The notes: a model not told the origin generated them from the letters alone. A stretch of 25,441 bases of DNA from JAMIFN01 sp035906235 (GCA_035906235.1 JAMIFN010000064.1:1-25441), one strand, 5' to 3'. Shown: positions 13,377 through 21,803, counted from the stretch's first letter. Translations and numbers: made by a program.

Positions 13377-14189
13377 ATGAATACGCAAACCCAAGATACC
13401 GTCTTGCAAATTCGGGGCGCATCTAAGCGCTTTGGCGGCCTGCAGGCCTTGTCTGATGTCCATATATCTATCCGCCGGGGCGAGGTTTATGGCCTGATCG
13501 GCCCCAATGGCGCGGGCAAAACCACGCTTTTCAATGTCATCACGGGGCTCTACACGCCCGATGGTGGGCAATTTGTGCTGGCCGGCAAGCCCTATAAGCC
13601 CCAGGCCGTGCATCAGGTGGCCAAGGCGGGCATCGCCCGCACTTTCCAGAACATCCGCCTTTTTGCCGACATGACGGCGCTGGAAAATGTCATGGTGGGG
13701 CGGCATATCCGCTCGTCATCGGGCTTGCTAGGGGCGATCTTGCGCAGCCGCAGTTTTCGGGCGGAAGAGGCAGCCATTCGGCAAAAAGCGAGCGAGCTTT
13801 TGGACTATGTGGGCATAGCCCACTTGGCGCATTTGCGCGCCCGCACCCTGAGCTATGGCGATCAGCGCCGCCTAGAAATTGCCCGTGCTTTGGCGACTGA
13901 GCCACAACTCATTGCCCTGGACGAGCCCGCAGCGGGCATGAATGGCACCGAAAAAGTGGTGCTGCGCCAGTTGATCGACAAAATCCGCGCCGATAGCCGC
14001 ACCGTGCTGCTGATCGAGCACGATGTGAAATTGGTGATGGGGCTGTGCGATCGCTTAACGGTGCTCGATTACGGCAAAGTCATCGCCGAGGGCACGCCGG
14101 CGCAGGTACAAAGCGATCAAAAAGTGATTGCCGCTTATCTAGGCGAAGAACACGCCGCCCGCCCCGCCACCCAAGGAGTTGCCGCATGA
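13377..14189 (+). CDS. livG: Branched-chain amino-acid ABC transporter ATPase LivG
   Basis: 270 residues from the ATG at 13377 (AAGGATC upstream); the longer open frame into livM has no support. Walker A is GPNGAGKT (42-49), the ABC signature is the LivG-type LSYGDQRRLEIARAL (158-172), Walker B is LIALDEPAAGMN (178-189) and the switch histidine is His215 in LIEHDVKLVM. The ARTFQNIRLF block (87-96) is characteristic of LivG. Its stop overlaps the livF start (ATGA). Confidence 0.95.
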   Translation: MNTQTQDTVLQIRGASKRFGGLQALSDVHISIRRGEVYGLIGPNGAGKTTLFNVITGLYTPDGGQFVLAGKPYKPQAVHQVAKAGIARTFQNIRLFADMTALENVMVGRHIRSSSGLLGAILRSRSFRAEEAAIRQKASELLDYVGIAHLAHLRARTLSYGDQRRLEIARALATEPQLIALDEPAAGMNGTEKVVLRQLIDKIRADSRTVLLIEHDVKLVMGLCDRLTVLDYGKVIAEGTPAQVQSDQKVIAAYLGEEHAARPATQGVAA

Positions 14190-14899
14190 GCGCCCCCCTG
14201 CTGAATATCGAGAATTTACAAGTCGCTTATGGCGGCATTCAGGCCGTTAAAGGCGTGGATGTGCAAGTGTTTGACGGCGAGCTAGTCACCTTGGTGGGGT
14301 CGAATGGCGCGGGCAAAACCACCACCATGAAGGCCATCACGGGCGGCCTGCCTTTTGCCGGGCAAATTCAGTACCTGGAGCGCAGCATTGCTGGGCGTGG
14401 CGCTTGGGATTTGGTCGCCGAAGGCCTGGTTATGGTGCCCGAGGGACGGGGCATATTTACGCGCATGAGCATCACCGAGAACCTGCTGATGGGCGCTTAC
14501 ACGCGCAGCGACAAAGGCGGCATTGCGGCGGATATGGAGCGCATGTTTGCCCTGTTCCCGCGCCTGCGCGAGCGCAAAGATCAGCTGGCGGGCACCATGA
14601 GCGGCGGCGAGCAGCAAATGTTGGCTATGACCAGGGCGCTGATGGCCAGGCCCAAAGTGCTGCTGCTGGACGAGCCTTCTATGGGTTTATCACCCATCAT
14701 GGTGAGCAAAATCTTTGAGGTGGTGCGCGATATTTCTGCCCAAGGCATGACGATTTTGCTGGTGGAGCAAAACGCCGCGCGTGCCCTGCAAGCGGCGCAT
14801 CGCGGCTATGTCATGGATTCGGGCGCCATTACCATGCAGGGCAAGGCGGCCGATTTGCTGGCCGATCCTCGGGTGCAAGCAGCCTATCTAGGGGCTTAG
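14186..14899 (+). CDS. livF: Branched-chain amino-acid ABC transporter ATPase LivF
   Basis: 237 residues, the usual LivF length. Walker A is GSNGAGKT (38-45); VMVPEGRGIF (82-91) and TENLLMGAY (97-105) are LivF-specific; signature MSGGEQQMLAMTRALM (138-153); Walker B LLLDEPSMGLSP (159-170); VEQNAARAL marks the H-loop region, where the usual histidine is Gln, as normal in LivF. AAGGAG lies 7 bases before the ATG. The start overlaps the livG stop. No livJ/livK binding-protein gene follows; repeat copy 7 closes the operon. Confidence 0.95.
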   Translation: MSAPLLNIENLQVAYGGIQAVKGVDVQVFDGELVTLVGSNGAGKTTTMKAITGGLPFAGQIQYLERSIAGRGAWDLVAEGLVMVPEGRGIFTRMSITENLLMGAYTRSDKGGIAADMERMFALFPRLRERKDQLAGTMSGGEQQMLAMTRALMARPKVLLLDEPSMGLSPIMVSKIFEVVRDISAQGMTILLVEQNAARALQAAHRGYVMDSGAITMQGKAADLLADPRVQAAYLGA

Positions 14900-14913
14900 T
14901 TGCTATGTAATTA

Positions 14914-14968
14914 ATAGCTATCCAGGCAGGTTTTACGGCTTAAAACCTTTAAAAGATACTTAAAAACA
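14914..14968 (-). repeat. Interspersed intergenic repeat, copy 7 (minus)
   Basis: AATAGCTATCCAGGCAGG, then TTTTACGGCTTAAAACC and TTTAAAAGATACTTAAAAAC. It fills nearly the whole 79-base gap between livF and holB, so any holB promoter or 5' UTR overlaps the repeat. Confidence 0.8.
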
Positions 14969-14978
14969 CACCCTCATC

Positions 14979-15995
14979 ATGTTCAACACCCTCCCGACTT
15001 GGCTCATGCCCAGTTTGTCTGCGCTGCAAAAAAGTCGTAGCCACGCCCTGCTCCTGCACGGCGCTAGCGGCCTGGGGCAGTGGCAGCTGGGGCAGGCTTT
15101 AGCCGCCAGCTGGCTATGCGAAAAGCCACAGGCGGACGGGCAAGCCTGCGGGCACTGCGCGGCTTGTCAATTGCTAGCCAGCCACAGCCACCCCGATTGT
15201 TATTACCTGCTGCCTGAAACCCTGCTGCTCGATTGGGATTTGCCTTTGGATGAAAAACGGCAAAAAGAGATCGACGAGAAAAAACGCAAACCCAGCAAAA
15301 CCATAGGTATAGACGCCGTGCGCGAAACCGTAGAGCACTTGCAACAAACCAGCGCGCGCGCGCATGGGCAGGTGGTTTTGGCCTATCCCGCCGAAGTCAT
15401 GACGGTGGAAGCTGCCAATGCGTTTTTAAAAACTTTGGAAGAACCGCTAGGCCAAGTACGCATCATTTTGATGACTGAAAACGCCCACCGCCTACTGCCC
15501 ACCATCCGCAGCCGCTGTCTGGGCTTTGCCATGCCTTGGCCCGCCATACCAGAGGCCTTAGCCTGGCTGCAAGCGCAGCAAGTCAAGGCGACGCTGCCGC
15601 AGTTGCAAACCGCCTTGCAAGCAACGGGAGGCCGCCCCTTAGATGCCCTAGCCTGGCTGGGCAGCCCCTTAGCAACGCGCTGGGCCGATTTGCCCCGCGC
15701 CCTGGCCGCAGGGCAGGCAGCGGCGCTGACCGATTGCAGTCCACGCGAAGCCATAGGCGCATTGCAAAAACTCGAGCACGATTTGTGGGCTAGCAAAGTG
15801 CATGCACCGCCGCGCTACTTTGCCGCTGCTGCTCTGCCTAAACCCCCTGCTGCCCGCGCACTGGCCGCTTGGGGGCAACAGCTCAAGACTTGGGCGCGCA
15901 GCATTGATCACCCCTACAAAACCGATCTTTTACTCGAGGATATGGCGGCACAAACCGCAGCCCTGTGGATGCGTCCAGTCCAAGTGGTGCGGTAA
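14979..15995 (+). CDS. holB: DNA polymerase III delta-prime subunit
   Basis: 338 residues. Delta-prime is the rigid stator of the clamp loader. The four-cysteine zinc site is visible: Cys47, then CGHCAAC (Cys57, 60, 63). The nucleotide-site position reads LLHGASGLGQWQLG (25-38): the Walker A lysine is Gln34, in line with delta-prime not hydrolysing ATP. The SRC motif is Ser178-Cys180 in TIRSRC, which supplies the arginine finger to a neighbouring subunit. ANAFLKTLEEP (146-156) is typical of the clamp-loader AAA+ core. A Lys-rich insert (DEKRQKEIDEKKRKPSK, 91-107) is longer than in E. coli. In many Burkholderiales holB follows tmk; here it follows livF with only the repeat between. Confidence 0.93.
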   Translation: MFNTLPTWLMPSLSALQKSRSHALLLHGASGLGQWQLGQALAASWLCEKPQADGQACGHCAACQLLASHSHPDCYYLLPETLLLDWDLPLDEKRQKEIDEKKRKPSKTIGIDAVRETVEHLQQTSARAHGQVVLAYPAEVMTVEAANAFLKTLEEPLGQVRIILMTENAHRLLPTIRSRCLGFAMPWPAIPEALAWLQAQQVKATLPQLQTALQATGGRPLDALAWLGSPLATRWADLPRALAAGQAAALTDCSPREAIGALQKLEHDLWASKVHAPPRYFAAAALPKPPAARALAAWGQQLKTWARSIDHPYKTDLLLEDMAAQTAALWMRPVQVVR

Positions 15996-16128
15996 ACTTG
16001 CCACAATTGCGGCGCAACACGGGTGTGAACTGTTCGAAACCGTACATCCCTCACACTACATCGGCAGCCAGCCCGATACACTAGGCACCCGCGCCGCTAT
16101 TTCCCTCTCTCCACCTCTAGCCCTGCTT

Positions 16129-17112
16129 ATGTCCAGTAATGTTGCCAAAGCCAAACCTGCAGCCTTGCCGCCAGACACGGTGGTGGGCGGTTACCGCATC
16201 GTGCGCAAAATTTCAGCCGGTGGTTTTGGCTTGGTCTACTTAGCTGTAGATGCCGAAGGCCAGCAAGTCGCGGTAAAAGAATATCTGCCAGCCTCCTTGG
16301 CCTCGCGTGGCCCAGGCGAATTTATCCCCCAAGTACAACCAGACAAACTTTCGCTTTATCGCTTGGGGCTGAAAAGTTTTTTTGAAGAAGGTCGCGCCCT
16401 GGCGCAAATCGCCCACGCATCCGTGGTCAGCGTGCTCAACTTCTTCCGTGAAAACGAAACCGTGTACATGGTGATGAATTACCTGGAGGGCGCCACCCTG
16501 CAAGACTACATCGTCACCGCACGCGATTTGAAGAAACCCAAAATCTTCCGCGAATCGACCATCCGCAGCCTGTTTGATGAAATTTTGCGCGGCCTGCGCA
16601 TCGTGCACCAACACAAGATGCTGCACCTTGACATCAAACCCGCCAATATCTTCATCACCGATGACGACAAGGCGGTGATGATCGACTTTGGCGCCGCACG
16701 CGAAGTTATTTCAAAAGAAGGCAACTTCATTCGCCCCATGTATACCCCTGGCTTTGCCGCCCCCGAAATGTACCGGCGCGACGCCGATATGGGGCCGTGG
16801 ACAGATATTTACGCCATTGGTGCATGTATCTACGCTAGCATGCAGGGCTATCCACCCAATGACGCGCCGCAGCGCCAAGAGAAAGACCGTTTAGGTCTGT
16901 CCATGTCACGCTTGCGTGGCGCGTATTCAGACAATCTCATTGAAGTCGTGGAGTGGTGCATGGCGCTAGACGCCAATGCCCGCCCACAATCGGTTTTTGC
17001 CCTGCAAAAAGAGCTGGCACGCGAAACCGAACGCCGCTATACCAAGATGAGCGTCGGCGAGAAAGTGCGTATGCAGTTCGAAGGTATCGTGGGCGAAGGC
17101 GGAAAGAAATAA
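16129..17112 (+). CDS. Bacterial Ser/Thr protein kinase (Hanks-type, non-RD)
   Basis: 327 residues from the ATG at 16129; the open frame reaches back into holB but only this start gives a compact kinase. The kinase domain covers about 20-295: glycine loop ISAGGFGLVYLA (28-39), ATP lysine Lys50 in VAVKEYLP, alpha-C Glu87/88, catalytic HLDIKPANIF (166-175, Asp168 and Asn173), DFG at 186-188, APE at 211-213 and DIYAIG (226-231). The usual HRD arginine is Leu167, so it is a non-RD kinase, not expected to need activation-loop phosphorylation. No transmembrane or PASTA segment follows, so it is cytosolic. The PP2C phosphatase gene starts 3 bases after its stop, implying a kinase/phosphatase pair. 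Substrates are unknown; no T6SS genes are near. Confidence 0.9.
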   Translation: MSSNVAKAKPAALPPDTVVGGYRIVRKISAGGFGLVYLAVDAEGQQVAVKEYLPASLASRGPGEFIPQVQPDKLSLYRLGLKSFFEEGRALAQIAHASVVSVLNFFRENETVYMVMNYLEGATLQDYIVTARDLKKPKIFRESTIRSLFDEILRGLRIVHQHKMLHLDIKPANIFITDDDKAVMIDFGAAREVISKEGNFIRPMYTPGFAAPEMYRRDADMGPWTDIYAIGACIYASMQGYPPNDAPQRQEKDRLGLSMSRLRGAYSDNLIEVVEWCMALDANARPQSVFALQKELARETERRYTKMSVGEKVRMQFEGIVGEGGKK

Positions 17113-17115
17113 ACC

Positions 17116-18036
17116 ATGAAGTTCTCAGTCTTTCAACTCAGTCGCATCGGCGGGCGCGAAAAAAACGAAGACCGCATGGGCTACTGCTACACCAAAGAGT
17201 CCGGGCTTTTCCTGCTGGCTGATGGTATGGGCGGTCACCCCGATGGTGAAATTGCTGCGGCGCTAGCGCTCGAGAGCATGTCGGCCTATTTTCAGCAATG
17301 CGCCACGCCGCGCGTGGTCGATCCGCAGCAGTTTATGGAAGAGGCGATTTTGGGTGCGCACCGCCATGTGCTAGCCCATGCTGCCAAGCGCGGCATGCTA
17401 GACACGCCCCGCACGACGGTGGTCGCGGTATTGGTGCAAGACGGTAAGGCAATTTTTGGCCACTGCGGGGATTCGCGCGCGTATTTGGTGCGTAATCACG
17501 AAATGGTCACACGCACACGCGATCATTCGTATATCGAGCAGCAAAATGCCGGCATTATCAAGCTGGAAATGCTCAACCGCAACATCCTATTTACCTGTCT
17601 AGGCTCACCTACTCGCCCGATCTTTGATGTCTCTGATTCTCTGCCATTGCGACAGGGCGACAAAATCCTACTCTGCTCCGATGGCCTGTGGGGTCCCTTG
17701 GAGGACGAGGTCATCGTCCTCAAACTGGGATTGCGCCCCGTCGCCGATGCTGTGCCTGAGCTGGTGGATTTGGCCATGCACAAGGGCGGCGAACGCTGCG
17801 ACAACACCACTGCGATTGCGCTGGAATGGGAAAGCCCGAACAAAGGCGATAGTGGCGGCAGCAATATCTCGACCGACTCCATCGACGATGGCGTCTTCGC
17901 TACGACGATACAAGGCAATTTTACGGATGGCGAGCTGGACTCCTTCGATGACATGGACGATGCTGCGATTGAGCGTTCCATTGCTGAAATCAATGAAGCC
18001 ATCCGCCGCTCAGCTGAACGCCAGAAAAAAGACTGA
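17116..18036 (+). CDS. PP2C-family protein Ser/Thr phosphatase
   Basis: 306 residues. The metal-dependent catalytic domain (about 1-238) shows KNEDRMG (Glu18, Asp19), LLADGMGGHPDGE (Asp36), FGHCGDSRAYLV (Asp119), LLCSDGLWGPL (Asp189) and ERCDNTTAI (Asp229-Asn230), the full set of PP2C metal and phosphate ligands. It reverses Ser/Thr phosphorylation and is coupled to the kinase gene 3 bases upstream. A C-terminal tail (about 240-306) rich in Asp/Ser/Thr, with FATTIQGNFTDGELDSFDD, then a charged helix, lies outside the fold. Such a tail could regulate the enzyme or be a kinase substrate (inference). Confidence 0.92.
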   Translation: MKFSVFQLSRIGGREKNEDRMGYCYTKESGLFLLADGMGGHPDGEIAAALALESMSAYFQQCATPRVVDPQQFMEEAILGAHRHVLAHAAKRGMLDTPRTTVVAVLVQDGKAIFGHCGDSRAYLVRNHEMVTRTRDHSYIEQQNAGIIKLEMLNRNILFTCLGSPTRPIFDVSDSLPLRQGDKILLCSDGLWGPLEDEVIVLKLGLRPVADAVPELVDLAMHKGGERCDNTTAIALEWESPNKGDSGGSNISTDSIDDGVFATTIQGNFTDGELDSFDDMDDAAIERSIAEINEAIRRSAERQKKD

Positions 18037-18046
18037 TTTGCAGCAT

Positions 18047-18087
18047 CTTTTTAGCCTTTTCTCGCACAAAATCTGCCTGAGCAGCTC
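18047..18087 (+). repeat. Interspersed intergenic repeat, copy 8 (plus)
   Basis: CTTTTTAGCCTTTTCTCGCA then CAAAATCTGCCTGAGCAGCT. It sits between the phosphatase stop and the terminator at 18101, so it is transcribed as the 3' UTR of the kinase/phosphatase unit. Confidence 0.7.
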
Positions 18088-18100
18088 CTCTTTTCATATC

Positions 18101-18145
18101 AACCACCAAACCATCAAGCCAGCTGGCGCTTGGTGGTTTTTTTTT
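18101..18145 (+). terminator. Intrinsic terminator after the kinase/phosphatase pair
   Basis: AACCACCAA (18101-18109) pairs with TTGGTGGTT (18130-18138), followed by a run of eight or nine T. It separates the phosphatase from rph, which begins 14 bases after the T-run. Confidence 0.8.
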
Positions 18146-18158
18146 AATCCCTAAGACC

Positions 18159-18890
18159 ATGAATCATCTTCGTCACGATGGCCGCGCCGCCAACCAATTG
18201 CGCCCTTTGACCATCACCCGCAACTACACCATACACGCCGAAGGTGCGGTCTTGATTGCTTGCGGCAACACCAAAGTCCTCTGCACCGCCAGTGTGGAAG
18301 AGCGCGTGCCGCCGCACAAAAAAGGCTCGGGCGAGGGCTGGGTCACGGCCGAATACGGCATGCTGCCGCGCTCGACCCACGAGCGCATGAACCGTGAAGC
18401 GGCCAAAGGCAAACAAAGCGGCCGTACCCAAGAAATCCAGCGACTGATAGGCCGTAGCTTGCGCGCGGTGTTTGATTTGCAAAAATTGGGCGAACGCACC
18501 ATCACCCTAGACTGCGATGTGATTCAGGCTGATGGCGGCACGCGCACGGCCAGCATTACGGGGGCTTTTGTTGCGGCCTGCGATGCCGTGAATCAGCTTT
18601 TGGCTGCTGGCAAAATTAGCGCAAATCCCATCAAAGAGCATTTGGCCGCTATCTCGGTCGGCATAGCCGAACAAACACCCTTACTCGACCTAGACTACAT
18701 CGAGGATTCAGGCTGCGAGACCGATATGAATGTCGTCATGACCGAGCGCGGGCATTTTGTGGAAATTCAAGGTACCGCTGAAGGCCAAGCCTTTAGCCGA
18801 AGCCAAGCCAATGCCCTACTCGATTTGGCCAGCCTGGGGATAGAGCAATTGATCGCCGCGCAAAAAGCTGCGCTGCAAGCGAGCCGTTAA
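18159..18890 (+). CDS. rph: Ribonuclease PH
   Basis: 243 residues. RNase PH is a phosphate-dependent 3' exonuclease that trims tRNA and other RNA 3' ends. Family marks: the start RHDGRAANQLRPLTI, GNTKVLCTASVEE (36-48), WVTAEYGMLPRSTHER (61-76), RTQEIQRLIGRSLRA (89-103), LDCDVIQADGGTRTASI (117-133) and DLDYIEDSGCETDMN (177-191) with the catalytic acidic residues. In related genomes the kinase, phosphatase and rph are often followed by rdgB and hemW; here tRNA-Leu and rnr follow instead. A terminator just upstream and one downstream suggest its own promoter, which I cannot pinpoint. Confidence 0.96.
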   Translation: MNHLRHDGRAANQLRPLTITRNYTIHAEGAVLIACGNTKVLCTASVEERVPPHKKGSGEGWVTAEYGMLPRSTHERMNREAAKGKQSGRTQEIQRLIGRSLRAVFDLQKLGERTITLDCDVIQADGGTRTASITGAFVAACDAVNQLLAAGKISANPIKEHLAAISVGIAEQTPLLDLDYIEDSGCETDMNVVMTERGHFVEIQGTAEGQAFSRSQANALLDLASLGIEQLIAAQKAALQASR

Positions 18891-18972
18891 CCGTGATAGG
18901 CCTGGGCGGTCTTGGGTCAAGGCAGCACATCTTTGGCGATGTAGCTGCAAGCACAGGAGAAAGCGGCGGGCA

Positions 18973-19002
18973 GCAAAAAGGCCTCACGAGGAGGCCTTTT
19001 GC
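18973..19002. terminator. Bidirectional terminator between rph and tRNA-Leu
   Basis: GCAAAAAGGCCTC pairs with GAGGCCTTTTGC around an ACGAG loop. A/T tracts on both sides let it serve rph on the plus strand and tRNA-Leu on the minus strand. Confidence 0.8.
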
Positions 19003-19011
19003 AGTATGCTT

Positions 19012-19096
<85 letters not shown>

Positions 19097-19113
19097 TTTC
19101 AGATAAGACCGAA

Positions 19114-19119
19114 ATTATA
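19114..19119 (-). promoter_or_regulatory. -10 element for tRNA-Leu
   Basis: TATAAT on the minus strand 17 bases before the mature tRNA 5' end. The 37-base gap to divergent rnr must hold or overlap both promoters. TTCTGA 17 bases further upstream is a weak -35 candidate. Confidence 0.5.
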
Positions 19120-19133
19120 TACCAGAAAAAATA

Positions 19134-21443
19134 ATGTCAGAAAAAAATCCCAACCTCTTGCAAGAGTTTATAGGCCAAGTTGCCGGCCACCGTGACGGTC
19201 ATGGCTTTGTCAGTACGGATGACGGACAAAGCATCTATCTGCCCCCTAATGAAATGCGTGCCGTGCTACACCGCGACACTCTGCGTGTGCGCGTGGTACG
19301 CCATGACAAGCGCGGCCGCCCCGAGGGGCGGGTGCTGGAAATTGTGCGGCGCTCACCCCAACCCATCATCGGCCGCCTGCTGCATGAGTCAGGTTCTTGG
19401 CTGGTTGCCCCCGAGGATAAGCGTTACGGGCAGGATGTCAGCATCCCGAAAAATGCTTTGCTGAACGCCGAGATCGGCCAAGTGGTTGTCGTCCAGCTCA
19501 CGGATGCGCCTAGTCTCTACGGCCAGCCCGTAGGGCGCGTTACTGAAATTTTGGGCATGCCTGACGACAGCGGTATGGAAATTGAAATCGCGGTGCGTAA
19601 ATACGGCGTGCCGCATGCATTCAGTCCTGAGTGCCTGGCGCAAGCCGCCCGTTTGCCCGATGGGGTGCTGGTAAGCGACAAAGGCGGACGAGTGGATCTG
19701 ACCGATATTCCGCTCGTTACGATCGATGGCGAAGACGCGCGCGATTTTGACGATGCGGTGTACTGCGAACCCGCCAAAGTCGGGCGTGGCAAAGGCTGGC
19801 GTGTGCTGGTGGCGATTGCCGATGTCAGCCACTATGTGCAAACGGGCGATGCCATCGACCGCGATGCCTATGAACGCGCCACCAGCGTGTATTTTCCGCG
19901 CCGCGTCATCCCCATGCTGCCCGAGAAATTGTCCAACGGCCTGTGCTCGCTCAACCCCCAGGTCGAGCGCCTGTGCATGGTGGCCGATATGTTGATAGAT
20001 GCCAAGGGCGAGGTTCATGCTTATCAGTTCTACCCCGCCGTCATGTTCAGCCATGCACGCCTGACTTACACCCAGGTCGCCGCTGCCCTGAGCAATACCC
20101 GCGGATCTGAGGCCGTAGCCTTGGGCGACCGCGTGCCGGATTTGCTGAATCTGCACGATGTGTTTCGTGCTCTGCTGCAGGCGCGACAAAAACGCGGTGC
20201 CGTGGATTTGGATACGGTCGAGACGCAAATCATCACCGACGACGCTGGGCGCATCGAAAAAATCTTGCCGCGCACGCGCAACGATGCCCACCGCCTGATT
20301 GAAGAGGCCATGCTGGCGGCCAATGTTTGCGCAGCGCAATTTATTGCTGAACATAAGCATCTAGGCCTGTACCGCGTGCACGACGGCCCCACACCCGAAA
20401 AGGTCGAACTGTTGCGCCAGTATCTGCGCAGCCTAGGCTTAAACCTGAGCGTCAGCGACGAGCCACGGCCTGAGGAATTTCAGCGTATCAGCCAAGCGAC
20501 GCATGAGCGCACAGATCACGAGCAAGTGCACACCATGCTGCTGCGCTCGATGAGCCAAGCGATTTACTCGCCCATCAACGACGGCCATTTTGGCTTGGCT
20601 TACGAAGCCTACACCCACTTCACCAGCCCGATTCGGCGCTACCCCGATTTGCTGGTGCATCGCGTCATCAAAGCTATTTTGCAAGCCAAGCCCTATCACC
20701 TGCCCGAGCTTCCTGAGCCTGGCGATGCGCACGAGCAAATGGGTAAGCGCCTAGCCGCGCGCAATCAGCGCCTAGGGCGTGTGTCACATACTGGCGGCAC
20801 CGCGCCGGGCAAACCGCCCAAAGCGCGTAAGACGAAAGGCCATGCCGAATTGCAAGACTGGGAAGCTGCCGGCTTGCACTGCAGCGCCAATGAGCGCCGT
20901 GCCGACGAAGCCAGCCGCGATGTGCAAGCCTGGCTGAAATGTCAGTACATGAAAAACTATCTGGGCGAGGAGTTCTCGGGCAAAGTCACGGCAGTCACCA
21001 GCTTTGGTTTATTTGTCACCCTAGATGAAGTGTATGTCGAGGGCTTGATTCACATCACTGAATTGGGCGGCGAGTACTTCCGTTACGACGAAGCGCGCCA
21101 AGAATTGCGCGGCGAACGCACAGGCCAACGCTACGCCATAGGTAGTAAAGTGCAAATCCAAGTGGTGCGGGTCGATGCTGATGCGCGCAAAATCGACTTT
21201 GTCCTGGTCGATGAGCTAGCCGCCTATCGCAAAGATAAGCAATTGCCACATGCACATGAAGGACAAAGCTTTAGCCCGAAAGGCAGCAAAGCTCGGCAAC
21301 AAGCTGCGCAGCAGGCGCAAGCCCCAGCCGCGCCTGCATTGCGCCGCGCCGCTAAAAAAACCGGTAAAACTGTGGGCAAACAAGCTGGAAATAAACCAGG
21401 CTCTAAGGCTTCGACTAAAAAGCTGCAAAGCCGGAAAGGGTAA
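19134..21443 (+). CDS. rnr: Ribonuclease R
   Basis: 769 residues. RNase R is a processive 3'-5' exoribonuclease that degrades structured RNA and takes part in rRNA and tmRNA quality control. Cold-shock-like domains at the N-terminus (GHGFVSTDDGQSIYLPP at 22-38) precede the RNB domain with TIDGEDARDFDDAV (196-209; Asp198, 204, 206 and 207 bind Mg2+). FTSPIRRYPDLLVHR marks its end. An S1 domain follows at about 612-690 (FSGKVTAVTSFGLFVTLDEV). The C-tail (about 700-769) is Lys/Ala/Gln-rich, as is usual. A 25-residue basic insert near 545-575 (TAPGKPPKARKTKG) between RNB and S1 is longer than in E. coli. It is divergent from tRNA-Leu. Confidence 0.96.
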   Translation: MSEKNPNLLQEFIGQVAGHRDGHGFVSTDDGQSIYLPPNEMRAVLHRDTLRVRVVRHDKRGRPEGRVLEIVRRSPQPIIGRLLHESGSWLVAPEDKRYGQDVSIPKNALLNAEIGQVVVVQLTDAPSLYGQPVGRVTEILGMPDDSGMEIEIAVRKYGVPHAFSPECLAQAARLPDGVLVSDKGGRVDLTDIPLVTIDGEDARDFDDAVYCEPAKVGRGKGWRVLVAIADVSHYVQTGDAIDRDAYERATSVYFPRRVIPMLPEKLSNGLCSLNPQVERLCMVADMLIDAKGEVHAYQFYPAVMFSHARLTYTQVAAALSNTRGSEAVALGDRVPDLLNLHDVFRALLQARQKRGAVDLDTVETQIITDDAGRIEKILPRTRNDAHRLIEEAMLAANVCAAQFIAEHKHLGLYRVHDGPTPEKVELLRQYLRSLGLNLSVSDEPRPEEFQRISQATHERTDHEQVHTMLLRSMSQAIYSPINDGHFGLAYEAYTHFTSPIRRYPDLLVHRVIKAILQAKPYHLPELPEPGDAHEQMGKRLAARNQRLGRVSHTGGTAPGKPPKARKTKGHAELQDWEAAGLHCSANERRADEASRDVQAWLKCQYMKNYLGEEFSGKVTAVTSFGLFVTLDEVYVEGLIHITELGGEYFRYDEARQELRGERTGQRYAIGSKVQIQVVRVDADARKIDFVLVDELAAYRKDKQLPHAHEGQSFSPKGSKARQQAAQQAQAPAAPALRRAAKKTGKTVGKQAGNKPGSKASTKKLQSRKG

Positions 21444-21584
21444 GCGGACAATTCCCTCTTGTGCAAGCGGCCTAAGTAGCGCATGGCTGGCTATTATCGG
21501 GTGGTCGTCTAAGCGTCATAACGCGGCTTAGCGGCGCGCCGCTCTTTGCACCATGTTCATGGTGCGATGCATATGTGCATAAAA

Positions 21585-21605
21585 AAAGCCAGCGGTGCTG
21601 GCTTT
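21585..21605. terminator. Hairpin terminator between rnr and the cytochrome c gene
   Basis: AAAGCCAGC (21585-21593), loop GGT, GCTGGCTTT (21597-21605). On the minus strand it is followed by TTTTTTT minus-wise, so it best terminates the cytochrome transcript; on the plus strand it may end rnr. The preceding 21444-21584 has no gene but carries a perfect 14-base palindrome (AGCGGCGCGCCGCT, 21530-21543) and the stem GCACCATG/CATGGTGC at 21548-21565. Confidence 0.65.
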
Positions 21606-21607
21606 GT

Positions 21608-21773
21608 CGAAGAGCTTCTGCAAAACCCCTTTTGAAGGCTGGAGCACAGTCATCGGGATGGGGGTGCAGGGGTAAAAAATCCGTCATAGCAGGTGTGCTG
21701 ATGCGGTTTTTTTGGCAAAGTAGCCCGCCTGATGGTGTGCTGCCAGCGCCGAAAAGGGGGTAGATGCCTCTCC
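21608..21773. mobile_element. MITE, copy B (degraded)
   Basis: Related to the element at 3050-3233. Shared blocks are AGAGCTTCTGCAAAACCCC at the left (copy A: GAGCCTCTGCAAAACCC), CAAAGTAGCCCGCCTG and TGCCAGCGCCGAAAA in the right half, and a right flank CTAA. The right inverted repeat is eroded (TAGATGCCTCTCC) and the left CTAA is lost, so it is an older, probably immobile copy. No ORF inside. Confidence 0.65.
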
Positions 21774-21779
21774 CCTAAG

Positions 21780-21803
21780 ACGGCAGCCTTGAAAAGGCTG
21801 CCG
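21780..21803. terminator. GC-rich hairpin downstream of the cytochrome c gene
   Basis: CGGCAGCCTT (21781-21790), loop GAA, AAGGCTGCCG (21794-21803): a perfect 10-bp stem 12 bases beyond the cytochrome stop on the minus strand. It lacks a clear T-run, so termination strength is uncertain; it may stabilise the mRNA 3' end. Confidence 0.5.

Noticed and set aside
15802..16128. N-terminal extension of the Ser/Thr kinase into holB
   Set aside because: The extension overlaps the holB coding end and has no kinase-like sequence; the ATG at 16129 gives a normal start 20 residues before the glycine loop region.
19389..20360. 323-residue ORF antisense to rnr
   Set aside because: A shadow frame of a strongly conserved RNB domain gene; composition is His/Gln/Gly-rich as expected of antisense reading in GC-rich DNA.
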